Part shown: one piece after another, positions 51,027 through 59,740 of the stretch
Layout: each line of letters opens with the position of its first letter
How positions within the stretch are numbered: position 1 is the first letter of the stretch
Translations under genes and position numbers: made by a program
Notes under the pieces: model-generated
Database searches by the model: none
Seen by the model: only the letters and a program-made list of their open reading frames with translations
Told to the model about the DNA's origin: nothing
Source: Anaerolineae bacterium
GTDB taxonomy: Bacteria; Chloroflexota; Anaerolineae; DUEN01
NCBI GenBank assembly: GCA_025060615.1
Contig: JANXBS010000004.1
Span: 162,521-226,520, forward strand
DNA: 64,000 bases
Direction: 5' to 3'

Positions 51027-52826
51027 CTACCGATCCACCTCTCCCAACACGATGTCTACGGAGCCAATGTTCGTCACCAGATCCGCCACCAGATGCCCGC
51101 GCGACATCGGGTCGAGCGCCTGCAGGTTCACGAAGGAAGGCCCTCGCACGCGCAACCGATAGGGATGTGCGCTGCCATCGCTCACGATGAAGATGCCGAA
51201 CTCCCCCTTGGGGTTCTCTGTGCTCATATACACCTGACCTACTGGCGGCTTGATCCCCTCTGTCACCAACTTAAAGTGATGGATGAGCGCCTCCATGCTG
51301 GTGTCCAGCTCCTCTCGCGGCGGCAAGGCCACCTTGCGGTTGGTGGTCTTGTACGGCCCATCAGGCATCGAATCCAACGCCTGCTGAATGATCCGCAGAC
51401 TTTGACGCATCTCGTTAATCCGAACCAGGTAACGAGCATAGGAATCCCCCTCGGTAGCCGTAGGGACTTCGAAATCGTATTGCTCATACCCGCTATAGGG
51501 GCGCACCTTGCGTAGGTCATAGGGCACGCCGGTGGCTCGCAACATGGGGCCGGTAACCCCCAGCGCGATGGCCTGCTCCGCCGTCAGCTTGCCGATGCCC
51601 TCCGTGCGCCGGCGCCAGATGGGGTTATCGGTTAGCATCCGCTCGTATTCATCCAGGCGTTTCGGCATGAGGGCCAGGAAATCGCGCACTCGGGGCTCGA
51701 AAGCGGGCGGCACGTCACGCCAAACGCCGCCGATGCGGATGTATGAGGTCGTCAGGCGCGCGCCGCACACCATCTCAAAGATGTCCAGGATCATCTCCCG
51801 TTCCCGGAACGCGTACATCAGCAGGGACATGATCGTCCCCGAGATATCCATGGAATGGGTCGCCAGCCAGACGAGATGAGAGGCGATGCGTTGCAACTCG
51901 GCCATGATCACACGAATAGCCTGGGCGCGCGGCGGCACCTCCACGTCCAACAGCTTCTCGACCGCCAGAACATAGCCCAGGTTGTTATTCATCGCCGAGA
52001 CGTAGTCCATACGGTCGGTGTAGTAGACGAAATCCTTGTAGCGGACGTTTTCCCCATGCTTCTCGAAGCCGGAATGCAGGTAGCCCAGGTCGGGAGCCAC
52101 CCGCACCACGCGTTCCCCTTCCAGCTCCACGATGAGGCGCAATACGCCGTGGGTCGAGGGATGCTGCGGCCCCATATTGATGATCAGATGTCGCTCCGGA
52201 TCCATCCCTTTGGGGACCTCTTCGGGCGGCGACTGCGGCTTGAGGATCTGCCGGCCCAGGCTCTCGAATTCAGGGTCAGACCAGGTGACGGTGAAAGGGA
52301 CCGGCTCGCCTCCGAGAGGATAGTCCTTGCGCAGCGGATGTCCCACCCAGTTGTTGGGCATCAAGATGCGCCGCAGGTCGGGGTGCCCCTGGAAGCGGAT
52401 GCCCATCAAGTCGTAGACCTCCCGCTCCAGCCAGTTGGCTGTGGGCCAGATCTCCACCACCGATGGAGCTGTCGGGTTGTCCCCGCCAGGTAACGGCACT
52501 ACCAGGCGCAGCCGCCGGTTGAAAGGGATCGAATGCAACTGGTAAACGGTGGCAAAGCGCGGCGTCTCGTTCAGAAGCAGACGATCATAGGAGGTGACGT
52601 CCACGCAATGGTTGAAGCGCATTTCCGGGTCGTCGCGCAGGAAACGAGCCACCTCCAACAGCCGGTCGTGTTTGACGGTGACAATCTGATCACCCCGAAA
52701 CTCTTCGGCGGCCACGATCGCGTCAGGGAAGCGCTGACGCAGCGTCTCCACGACCTGACGCTCCCCTTGGAAATCGGCCATCCAGGAGACATCCATGACT
52801 CGCTCACGCAAAGCCGTCTGAGCCAC
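51027..52826 (-). CDS. nuoCD: NADH-quinone oxidoreductase, fused subunits C and D
   Basis: 599 residues: NuoC (about 1-190; VWLEREVYDLMGIRFQGHP-type motif seen as NWLEREVYDLMGIRFQGHPD) joined to NuoD (about 210-599; INMGPQHPSTHGVLRLIVEL, GYLHSGFEKHGENVRYKDFV, GEFGIFIVSDGSAHPYRLRV). NuoD lines the quinone site with His and Tyr residues in the first motif. The GTG start has GGAGG placed inside the end of nuoB, 4 bp between genes, so translation is coupled. nuoCD fusions occur in enterobacteria and others, but it is combined here with an nuoEF fusion. Confidence 0.95.
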   Translation of the reverse strand: MAQTALRERVMDVSWMADFQGERQVVETLRQRFPDAIVAAEEFRGDQIVTVKHDRLLEVARFLRDDPEMRFNHCVDVTSYDRLLLNETPRFATVYQLHSIPFNRRLRLVVPLPGGDNPTAPSVVEIWPTANWLEREVYDLMGIRFQGHPDLRRILMPNNWVGHPLRKDYPLGGEPVPFTVTWSDPEFESLGRQILKPQSPPEEVPKGMDPERHLIINMGPQHPSTHGVLRLIVELEGERVVRVAPDLGYLHSGFEKHGENVRYKDFVYYTDRMDYVSAMNNNLGYVLAVEKLLDVEVPPRAQAIRVIMAELQRIASHLVWLATHSMDISGTIMSLLMYAFREREMILDIFEMVCGARLTTSYIRIGGVWRDVPPAFEPRVRDFLALMPKRLDEYERMLTDNPIWRRRTEGIGKLTAEQAIALGVTGPMLRATGVPYDLRKVRPYSGYEQYDFEVPTATEGDSYARYLVRINEMRQSLRIIQQALDSMPDGPYKTTNRKVALPPREELDTSMEALIHHFKLVTEGIKPPVGQVYMSTENPKGEFGIFIVSDGSAHPYRLRVRGPSFVNLQALDPMSRGHLVADLVTNIGSVDIVLGEVDR

Positions 52827-52830
52827 TCGG

Positions 52831-53385
52831 TCATTCCTCCACGGTCAGAGCAGCACGCCGGCGCAGCCAGGGGAGGTCGCCGCGCTGGGCTGCGCGCTCT
52901 CGACTGATCTTTTCCTGCAGCTTTTGCAGCCCATAGAACAGGGCTTCTGGACGCGGCGGGCAGCCAGGGATGTACACATCCACCGGGATGATCTTGTCCA
53001 CTCCCTGGATGATGGCGTAGTTGTTGAACGGCCCGCCTGCTGAGGCACAGATGCCCATGGCGATCACCCACTTGGGCTCCGACATCTGGTCATACAGCCG
53101 TTTGATCACGGGGGCCATCTTGTTGGACACTCGCCCGGCTACGATCATCAGATCGGCCTGCCGGGGCGAGGCGCGAAAGATCTCCGAGCCGAAGCGGGCG
53201 ATGTCGTGTCGGCTGGTCCCGGCGGTGATCATCTCGATCGCGCAACAGGCCAGCCCGAAGAGCAAGGGCCAGATCGAATTGCGCCGGCTCCAGTTGATCG
53301 CCTGCTCTAGAGTGGTCAGGACATATCCCTCAGTCCTAGCCTGTTCCAGACCGATAGTGAAGGATGATTCACGTTCGATTTTCAT
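52831..53385 (-). CDS. nuoB: NADH-quinone oxidoreductase subunit B
   Basis: 184 residues. Carries cluster N2, the last before quinone: tandem cysteines in [20 protein letters not shown], then [14 protein letters not shown] and [17 protein letters not shown]. All four ligands present. Start ATG has GGAGAGGATCAGGA. It is separated from nuoA by 450 bp, an unusual gap for these two genes. Confidence 0.97.
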   Translation of the reverse strand: MKIERESSFTIGLEQARTEGYVLTTLEQAINWSRRNSIWPLLFGLACCAIEMITAGTSRHDIARFGSEIFRASPRQADLMIVAGRVSNKMAPVIKRLYDQMSEPKWVIAMGICASAGGPFNNYAIIQGVDKIIPVDVYIPGCPPRPEALFYGLQKLQEKISRERAAQRGDLPWLRRRAALTVEE

Positions 53386-53835
53386 TCCTGATCCTCTCCC
53401 CGGTAGCTCTACACCTAACCGTGGTCTTTAGGGAAGGCATCTTCGCGCTGGATCCCTGGGCAGGAGCGGAGGGAATCCCGTCTACAAAAAGCCTTTTTCA
53501 ACCCTCACCTGCCTTTTCCGGGCTCGGCTGGCTCCCCTAGCAGGCCAGTCAAAAGCTTTTCCAGAAAGGCAAGCCTCTCCGGACCTTCCCGCTTCTTCAA
53601 CCACGCTTAAGCGCAATGTTACCCTCCCCACCAAAACCACAACTCAATGGCCTTCAGCACAAAAGGATCCAGCAACCCCGGCTTTTGTGCTCCACTCTTC
53701 ACAAGAATTTACACCAGGATTCTAGTTGAAAATACTTGATCAAATGGTAGAGCAAGTTACGAAGTTGGTAGTGACTTGCCCCCTGTGCTTTTCGGAGCAG
53801 AAGAAGGGCAGCAGGTATTGATCCCCTCCCGGGCA
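53386..53835. other. Non-coding gap inside the nuo operon
   Basis: 450 bp between nuoB and nuoA with no supported frame on either strand. It contains runs such as AAAAAGCCTTTTT and short imperfect inverted repeats (for example around AAAAGCTTTTCC). Possible leader, processing site or inserted element; no clear promoter for nuoB was found. Confidence 0.5.
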
Positions 53836-54192
53836 TCACAGCCATTCTAACGCGCCCTTACGCCAGGCATAGATATATCCGATCAGCAAGATGCCCAGGA
53901 AGATCGCCATCTCCAAGATGCCAAACCAACGCAATTGCCGCAACAGGACTGCCCAGGGATACAGGAAGATCACCTCAATGTCAAAGAGCACGAATAAGAT
54001 GGCCACCATATAGTAGTGCACAGGGAAACGGCGGCGGGGGAGAGAGAAGGGCCTCATGCCCGATTCAACCGGCTCTAGTTTGCTCGGAATAGGACGCTTT
54101 GGCCCCAACCAGTTGGGGATTAACAAGGCAAGTACAGCCAAAGCCGTGGAGAGGAAAAGCATGATGAGAATGGGCATGTAATCAATTAGCAT
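53836..54192 (-). CDS. nuoA: NADH-quinone oxidoreductase subunit A
   Basis: 118 residues, three membrane helices. MRPFSLPRRRFPVHYYMVAI and LFVLFDIEVIFLYPWAVLLR contain the conserved loop and the acidic pair (FDIE) typical of NuoA. AGGAGG precedes the ATG. First gene of the operon, driven by the promoter at 54269-54297 and divergent from the LacI-type regulator. Confidence 0.96.
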   Translation of the reverse strand: MLIDYMPILIMLFLSTALAVLALLIPNWLGPKRPIPSKLEPVESGMRPFSLPRRRFPVHYYMVAILFVLFDIEVIFLYPWAVLLRQLRWFGILEMAIFLGILLIGYIYAWRKGALEWL

Positions 54193-54268
54193 GTTTCCTC
54201 CTAATGGGCGCCCACGTCAGCGCAAGGTAACGGGAAGAGCCCACCAGAAAGCATCACTTTATAACCTG

Positions 54269-54297
54269 AATATACACCATAGGCCAAGATTGTGCAA
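54269..54297 (-). promoter_or_regulatory. Promoter for the nuo operon
   Basis: On the minus strand TTGCAC, 17 bp, TATATT; about 77 bp upstream of nuoA. Confidence 0.65.
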
Positions 54298-54409
54298 CTT
54301 TTAGCGAAGAGCTCACCTACGAGTAGCGCTGGGGAAAACCTCAATCCCTTTCTAAGCGCCATTGGTGTGGCTGAATCACGCGATTAGCGCAACGAAGGTC
54401 AAATGCCTA

Positions 54410-54438
54410 TTGACAGCAACCATTCCGCCTGCTATAAT
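54410..54438 (+). promoter_or_regulatory. Promoter for the LacI-type regulator
   Basis: TTGACA (54410-54415), 17 bp, TATAAT (54433-54438): perfect sigma-70 consensus. Because it overlaps the first codons of a longer open frame (54403), the protein must start further downstream. Confidence 0.85.
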
Positions 54439-54492
54439 TTAATGATGAATCGAGTCACCAACATCTCTCCTCGTCCTGGCGTTGGGAGGACG

Positions 54493-55509
54493 ATGATAGG
54501 ACATCCGACCCAAGAGGACATCGCCCGTTTGGCTGGCGTCTCGCGCACCACGGTCTCCTATGTGCTCAGCGGCCGACAAGATAAGCACGTGCGGATCAGC
54601 CAGGCCACGCGCTCGCGCGTGGAGGCCATCGCAGCCCAACTAGGATATCAACCCAACGCCATCGCTCGCAGCTTGCGACTGCAGCGGACGCAGACGCTAG
54701 CCCTCGTCATCCCTGACATCGCTAATCCGTTCTACCCGGCGCTAACGCGCGGCTTTCAAGATGGCGTCGCCGCCGAGCAATATCAGACTTTTGTCATCAA
54801 CACCGACAACATCGCCGCTCAGGAAGCGCGCGCGTTGAGCTCGATCCTACATCAGCGGGTGGATGGCGCGGTATTAGTGGCGTTCCACCTCACGGCAGAG
54901 CATATAGACCGCCTGGTACAGGCCGGCATCGCTGTGGTGGCACTAGGCTCTTGGATCCACCACCCCGCAGTAGACCGCCTCTTCTCCGATGACCGGGGCG
55001 GCGCCTATAAAGCGGTGCGGTATCTGGTGGAGCGCGGCCACCGGCGTATCGCCCATATCGCCGGCCCCTTAGATACGCCTCCCGCCCGATCTCGCTACGA
55101 GGGATACCGCCAGGCACTGATGGACAGTGGGCTCCCCGTGGATGAATCACTAATCTGCGAGGGAGATTTTACGCGTGGGTCTGGACGCGCTTGCTTGCGA
55201 CGGTTGATGGCTTTGCCTGATCCGCCGACGGCCCTCTTCGCCGCCAACGACATCATGGCTATTGATGCCATGCTCGAGGCGCAAAGCATGGGCCTGCGTA
55301 TCCCCGATGATCTGGCTGTGATCGGCCTAGACGACATCCCGGAGGCCAGCATCATTCGTCCGGCGCTGACGACCATCCCTCAGCACCCGTATCAGATGGG
55401 ACGTCAAGCGGCAGAGATGTTGTTAGACCGTCTACGTGGCCCACGAGATGGGCTTCCGGCTCGTTGTGAGATAATCGAATTAGACTTGGTAGTGCGCGAA
55501 TCCGCTTGA
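54493..55509 (+). CDS. LacI-family transcriptional regulator
   Basis: 338 residues from the ATG at 54493, selected because the consensus promoter lies at 54410-54438 and GGGAGG precedes it; the spacing is short, so ATG 54445 remains possible. N-terminal helix-turn-helix with hinge (TQEDIARLAGVSRTTVSYVL then GYQPNAIARSLRLQRTQTLA). The periplasmic-binding-protein-like effector domain follows (LALVIPDIANPFYPALTRGF, LFAANDIMAIDAMLEAQSMG, LAVIGLDDIPEASIIRPALT). It probably senses a sugar imported by the ABC transporter encoded just downstream and represses its genes. Confidence 0.93.
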   Translation: MIGHPTQEDIARLAGVSRTTVSYVLSGRQDKHVRISQATRSRVEAIAAQLGYQPNAIARSLRLQRTQTLALVIPDIANPFYPALTRGFQDGVAAEQYQTFVINTDNIAAQEARALSSILHQRVDGAVLVAFHLTAEHIDRLVQAGIAVVALGSWIHHPAVDRLFSDDRGGAYKAVRYLVERGHRRIAHIAGPLDTPPARSRYEGYRQALMDSGLPVDESLICEGDFTRGSGRACLRRLMALPDPPTALFAANDIMAIDAMLEAQSMGLRIPDDLAVIGLDDIPEASIIRPALTTIPQHPYQMGRQAAEMLLDRLRGPRDGLPARCEIIELDLVVRESA

Positions 55510-55550
55510 GGAGGGAAGACCCCGTTTGAAGCATGTCTGGTCAGCATGGT

Positions 55551-55570
55551 CTAAAGCCATATCGCTTTAG
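55551..55570. promoter_or_regulatory. Inverted repeat, candidate LacI-type operator
   Basis: CTAAAGC, 6 bp, GCTTTAG: 7-bp perfect arms between the regulator and the sugar-binding-protein gene. A size of 20 bp fits LacI-family sites, though the central CG typical of many is absent. Confidence 0.4.
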
Positions 55571-55647
55571 AGGTGCCTTTTTCGAAAGGGGAGGGCATCT
55601 CCTTCTCACGGCATCATGAGCTGCTAATTCCACGAGGAGGTGATCCG

Positions 55648-57081
55648 ATGTCCAACAGCCTAGATCTGGCTCGACAGAAGCTCACACGCCGTCAAATCCT
55701 TCAGCTTGGGGTAGGTTTGATGGGAGGGGCCATCCTGAGCGCCTGTGCCCCAGTGCCGGCGCCAGCGCCCGCAGCGCCGGCCGAGGGCGAGCAAGAAGCT
55801 GCCGCACCACCAGCAAAGGAAGTGTTGAAAGTCGTCTGGTGGGGCGAGTCTGGCGACGAACAGCAACGGGCTTGGCTGCAGAAACACTTTGTAGACACGT
55901 TCAACGCGGCACATCCCGACATCCAGATCGATTACATCTTCCAGGAGGACCTCGACCGCGTGCTGCGCACCGCAGTGCAGGCCGGCGCCGGTCCAGATAT
56001 TCTGGTGACCCCAGGAGTTGGGTTCGTGCTGGAGTATGTGATCGCCGGGCACTGCCTAGTGCTTGATGAGTTCGCCATCACTTACGGGTGGAAGGACAAG
56101 CTGCTCAGCTGGGCCTACGAGTCCGGGATGGTGGAGGGGAAACTTTATAGCCTGCCGCTGACCTACGAGTCCATGATCGTCATCTATAACAAGACCCTCT
56201 TCGAGCAGAAGGGATGGAAAATACCCACCAACCGAGCCGAGATGGAGGCTATCGCTGAAGCCGCACTCAAAGAGGGGATCTACCCATTTGCCTATGGTAA
56301 TGCTGACTGGAAACCGGCCACTGAGCACTTGATCGGCATGTTCCTCGATCATTACGCGGGCGCGGACAACGTCTACAAGGCCCTGATTGGCGAGAAGAAA
56401 TGGACCGATGAGGAGTTCGTGGGCGCAATGAAACTCATGAACGAGTGGTTCCAGCGAGGGTACTACTCGGGCAGCATTGAGAATTACCATTCTCTCACCT
56501 GGAATGACTTCTGGCCCATGCTCGCAACCGGCAAGGGGGCGATGATGATGGTCGGCACATGGGGCTTCCAGGGTGCCATCCCGGCCTTTGAGGACTCCGG
56601 CCAGGAGTGGGACTGGTTCCCCATGCCGCCGCTGCGAGAGGGGGTCAAACCCGTGTATGCCCTTGCCACAGGCACCACGTTATCTATCAACGCCAAATCG
56701 CAACATCCAAACGAGGCAGCGGTCGCCATTGACTGGGTGTACAACGACAAGAAGCGAGCGATGACCATCGCCTCTGGCTTCAACTTCGGCGAGTGGGTCG
56801 TTCCACTAAAGGGCTTGACCGCCGAGGATTTCCCGCCCGAGACGGACAAGCGCATCGTCCGCTTCTTCGAGGACTTTGCCCGGGTGACGGAACGCGGCGA
56901 CTACGGCTACACCACCTGGACCTTCTGGCCGGCCAAGACCGAGGTGTACATGTACACAGCCTTCGACGAGGTGCTGGCTGGGACACTCACGGTGGAGCAA
57001 TACCTGGCCGAGGTCCAGAGGATCTTTGATGAGGAGAAAGCTGCAGGCAAGGTGCCGCCGGTCATGAAGCGGGCCATCTAG
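55648..57081 (+). CDS. ABC transporter sugar-binding lipoprotein
   Basis: 477 residues from the ATG at 55648, with GAGGAGGTG as ribosome site; a longer frame from 55573 lacks one. Signal peptide with twin arginines (TRRQILQLGVGLMGGAIL) and lipobox LSAC suggests export, perhaps by Tat, and lipid anchoring. After an Ala/Pro linker comes the family-1 solute-binding fold (VLKVVWWGESGDEQQRAWLQ, KLYSLPLTYESMIVIYNKTL, TGKGAMMMVGTWGFQGAIPA). Binds a mono- or oligosaccharide for the two permeases downstream. Ligand not predictable. Confidence 0.93.
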   Translation: MSNSLDLARQKLTRRQILQLGVGLMGGAILSACAPVPAPAPAAPAEGEQEAAAPPAKEVLKVVWWGESGDEQQRAWLQKHFVDTFNAAHPDIQIDYIFQEDLDRVLRTAVQAGAGPDILVTPGVGFVLEYVIAGHCLVLDEFAITYGWKDKLLSWAYESGMVEGKLYSLPLTYESMIVIYNKTLFEQKGWKIPTNRAEMEAIAEAALKEGIYPFAYGNADWKPATEHLIGMFLDHYAGADNVYKALIGEKKWTDEEFVGAMKLMNEWFQRGYYSGSIENYHSLTWNDFWPMLATGKGAMMMVGTWGFQGAIPAFEDSGQEWDWFPMPPLREGVKPVYALATGTTLSINAKSQHPNEAAVAIDWVYNDKKRAMTIASGFNFGEWVVPLKGLTAEDFPPETDKRIVRFFEDFARVTERGDYGYTTWTFWPAKTEVYMYTAFDEVLAGTLTVEQYLAEVQRIFDEEKAAGKVPPVMKRAI

Positions 57082-57185
57082 CACGACATGACGAAGGCAC
57101 ACGGCTGCGTGCCAGAGACATGGAGAGGCCCGCGGGGTATAGAGGATTCGCCCCGCGGGCAACGATTTGCCGAGGGGGTGGCATC

Positions 57186-58121
57186 ATGGAAGCTCCGGCT
57201 GTACAAATGGCGCGGGTAACGCCGAAGGCGGTGGTAGCACAGCGGCGCGCCCGCCTGTGGCGTAAGACGATCCTGCCCTGGCTGTTCATCGCGCCCATTC
57301 TGATCCTGAACGTGATTGTGATCCTGGGACCCTCGATCGGGAGCGCCTTCTTCGCGTTCACTGAGTGGTCCGGCCTGGGAACGCCCAAGTGGGTGGGGCT
57401 GGCCAATTTTCAGCGCATGCTCACCGATCGTGTATATCGGATCGCCTTCACCAACAACGTGAAGTGGACATTGATCTTCCTCACCGTGCCCATCGCGATG
57501 GGGTTACTGGGCTCAGCGCTGTTGGCGCCTATCAAGCGGTTCGCTATGTTTTATCGCGTCGCTTATTTTCTGCCCTATGTGATCGCCAGCGTGGTCAACG
57601 CGCAGATCTGGCGCAACATCCTTCATCCCACCATGGGGATTGGCCCCTTCCTGGCGGAGCGGGGACTAGAGTTCATGAACATCTCTTTCTTCGGCAACCG
57701 CCACGTGGTGCTGTACTCTATCGCCTTTGTGGACAACTGGCATTGGTGGGGATTCCTAGTGGTGCTCTATCTGGCTGCGATGCAGGCGGTTGACCCTGAG
57801 CTGTACGAGGCGGCCCGGCTGGAAGGAGCCAATCGTTGGCAGGAGTGGCGCCATGTCACCCTGCCTGGCATTTTACCCACGCTGGTGTTCACCATTCTCA
57901 TGACCATCATCTGGTCCTTCCTGGTCTTTGACTACATCTATTTACTCACGCAAGGCGGCCCCGCACATGCCTCAGAGGTGCTGGCGACGGAGGTGTTCAA
58001 GTCCGCCTTCTTTCGATTTGAGGTGGGCTATGCAGCGGCTATCGGCCTGAGCATGAGCTTCATCGCTGCTATGGTGGTGACAGGATTCATTATCCTGCGG
58101 CGGAGAGGTTGGCAGATATGA
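57186..58121 (+). CDS. ABC sugar permease, MalF/UgpA-like
   Basis: 311 residues from the ATG at 57186 (GGGGGTGG upstream; a longer frame to 57120 has no ribosome site). Six or so membrane helices; LFIAPILILNVIVILGPSIG begins the first. The EAA loop that contacts the ATPase reads YEAARLEGANRWQEWRHVTL followed by PGILPTL. Forms the channel with the next gene. No ATPase gene is found in the window, so a shared MsmK/UgpC-type ATPase elsewhere is likely. Confidence 0.93.
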   Translation: MEAPAVQMARVTPKAVVAQRRARLWRKTILPWLFIAPILILNVIVILGPSIGSAFFAFTEWSGLGTPKWVGLANFQRMLTDRVYRIAFTNNVKWTLIFLTVPIAMGLLGSALLAPIKRFAMFYRVAYFLPYVIASVVNAQIWRNILHPTMGIGPFLAERGLEFMNISFFGNRHVVLYSIAFVDNWHWWGFLVVLYLAAMQAVDPELYEAARLEGANRWQEWRHVTLPGILPTLVFTILMTIIWSFLVFDYIYLLTQGGPAHASEVLATEVFKSAFFRFEVGYAAAIGLSMSFIAAMVVTGFIILRRRGWQI

Positions 58122-58969
58122 CTGCAATCATACAAAGGCGTTCCCGGCGAACTGTCTCGCTCGTGCCGAATTACGTGATCCTGACCTTACTTGTACTCTT
58201 TTCGTTGCTCCCGCTCTCCACCCTCGTCTTCAACTCGCTCAAGAAGGACGCTGAGGTGGGGCGGAATCCGCTTGGTCCGCCAGTGAGCGGCATCCGCTGG
58301 CAGAACTTCCCGGATGCCTGGCGCGATGGCCGTTTCTCCATCACCATGCGCAACAGCGCGATCCTGACTTTTGGCACGATCGCTGGGGTGTTGGTCATCG
58401 CCGGGATGGCCGCTTACTCGCTGGCCAGGCTCCACGTCCCCGGAGCGGATCTGTTGACCCTTTACTTTCTCGTGGGCACGAGCATGCCGGCCCAGCTTTT
58501 CATGGTGCCACTCTTTTTCCTGTGGACTAGACTGGGCCTCACCGATAACCTGCTAGGGGTGATCATCATCTACTGGGCCATTATGTCTCCCTTCGCTACA
58601 TTCCTGTTGCGCTCGTACATGGTGGCGATCCCACAAGACTTCGAGGACGCAGCGCGCGTGGATGGAGCATCGGAGTGGCAAGTATTACGACACGTGATCG
58701 CGCCTATCACTTGGCCAGGATTCCTCACCGTGGCGCTGGTCACCGGCCTGGGGGCATGGAACGAATTTTTGTTCGCGGTTACGTTCCTGCATCGCGAGGA
58801 AGTAAAACCGATCTCGACCAGCCTGTATGCGTTCGTATCGCGCTATGGGCGGGAATGGGGGCTGACGAGCGCGGCAGCGATGATGATGGTATTGCCCGTC
58901 ATTGTTCTGTTCCTGCTTCTGCAAAGGCAATTCATCGAGGGGCTCACGCGAGGGGGGTTGAAGGCATAG
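58118..58969 (+). CDS. ABC sugar permease, MalG/UgpE-like
   Basis: 283 residues from the ATG at 58118, which overlaps the previous stop (ATGA) and has GGAGAGG upstream. Six helices; EAA loop FEDAARVDGASEWQVLRHVI with APITWPGF. Partner of the MalF-like subunit. The last 26 bp overlap the end of rlmB on the opposite strand, so the two operons meet tail to tail without a terminator between them. Confidence 0.92.
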   Translation: MTAIIQRRSRRTVSLVPNYVILTLLVLFSLLPLSTLVFNSLKKDAEVGRNPLGPPVSGIRWQNFPDAWRDGRFSITMRNSAILTFGTIAGVLVIAGMAAYSLARLHVPGADLLTLYFLVGTSMPAQLFMVPLFFLWTRLGLTDNLLGVIIIYWAIMSPFATFLLRSYMVAIPQDFEDAARVDGASEWQVLRHVIAPITWPGFLTVALVTGLGAWNEFLFAVTFLHREEVKPISTSLYAFVSRYGREWGLTSAAAMMMVLPVIVLFLLLQRQFIEGLTRGGLKA

Positions 58970-59726
58970 ATGTTTTACACGTCACCTCCCGCTGGCGAGC
59001 GTGCACAGCTGTATACAGCACGATCGAGCCGGCCACTGCCGCGTTCAGCGAGTTGATCCGACCGAACATGGGCAGCATCACCAGCCAATCGCAGTGCTCT
59101 CGCACCAGCCGGCTCATCCCTCCCCCTTCACTGCCCACTACCAGCGCAAGCGGGCCACTCAGATCGGCCCGATCATAGGGAATTGCGCTAGCTGTCCGCT
59201 CTAGCCCAATCACCCACACACCGGCCCGCTTCAGCTTTTCGATAGTCTGAACCAGATTAGTCACCCGAGCTACATGCAAATGCTCTACTGCACCAGCCGA
59301 AACATTACTGACCGCGGGCGTGACGCCAGCCGCGCGCCGCTCAGGGAGGACCACCCCATGCACTCCTACGGCCTCGGCCGTGCGCAAGAGCGTGCCAAGG
59401 TTCTGTGGATCTTGCAGGTGATCTAACAAAAGCAGGAAAGGTAGCTCGCTGCGAGCGGCAGCGGCGGTCAGGATGTCCTCTAGCTCAACATAGGGAAAGG
59501 GCGTGGCCTCCATCGCCACGCCCTGATGATCGGTGGTGCCCAGCCGATCCAACTCGCCGCGGCGAACCCGCTGTACGGGGATGCCCCGCTGATGGGCGAT
59601 CTCAAGGATCTCCAGCACGGTGCCGCGCTCCTGCACCCCTTCGGCCAAGAAGAGGCGCAGCGCCCTCCGACGCTTGGCTCGCAGCGCCTCCAACACTGCA
59701 TGACGGCCATACAGGATCTCGTTCAT
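58944..59726 (-). CDS. rlmB: SpoU/TrmH-family rRNA 2'-O-methyltransferase
   Basis: 260 residues from the ATG at 59726 (MNEILYGRHAVLEALRAKRR aligns with the family start); a GTG at 59744 overlapping the cysS stop is an alternative. The N-terminal domain binds RNA; the SPOUT domain has FLLLLDHLQDPQNLGTLLRT (motif 1), LALVVGSEGGGMSRLVREHC (motif 2) and LPMFGRINSLNAAVAGSIVL (motif 3, knot). Most likely methylates G2251 of 23S rRNA, as RlmB does, but sister enzymes with other sites exist. Paired with cysS, as in many bacteria. Confidence 0.88.
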   Translation of the reverse strand: MNEILYGRHAVLEALRAKRRRALRLFLAEGVQERGTVLEILEIAHQRGIPVQRVRRGELDRLGTTDHQGVAMEATPFPYVELEDILTAAAARSELPFLLLLDHLQDPQNLGTLLRTAEAVGVHGVVLPERRAAGVTPAVSNVSAGAVEHLHVARVTNLVQTIEKLKRAGVWVIGLERTASAIPYDRADLSGPLALVVGSEGGGMSRLVREHCDWLVMLPMFGRINSLNAAVAGSIVLYTAVHARQREVTCKTSMPSTPLA

Positions 59727-59740
59727 GAGGAGCTTTGCGA

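Noticed and set aside
54403..54492. Longer N-terminus for the LacI regulator
   Set aside because: Contains the -35 and -10 boxes of its own promoter; residues before the helix-turn-helix do not match the family.
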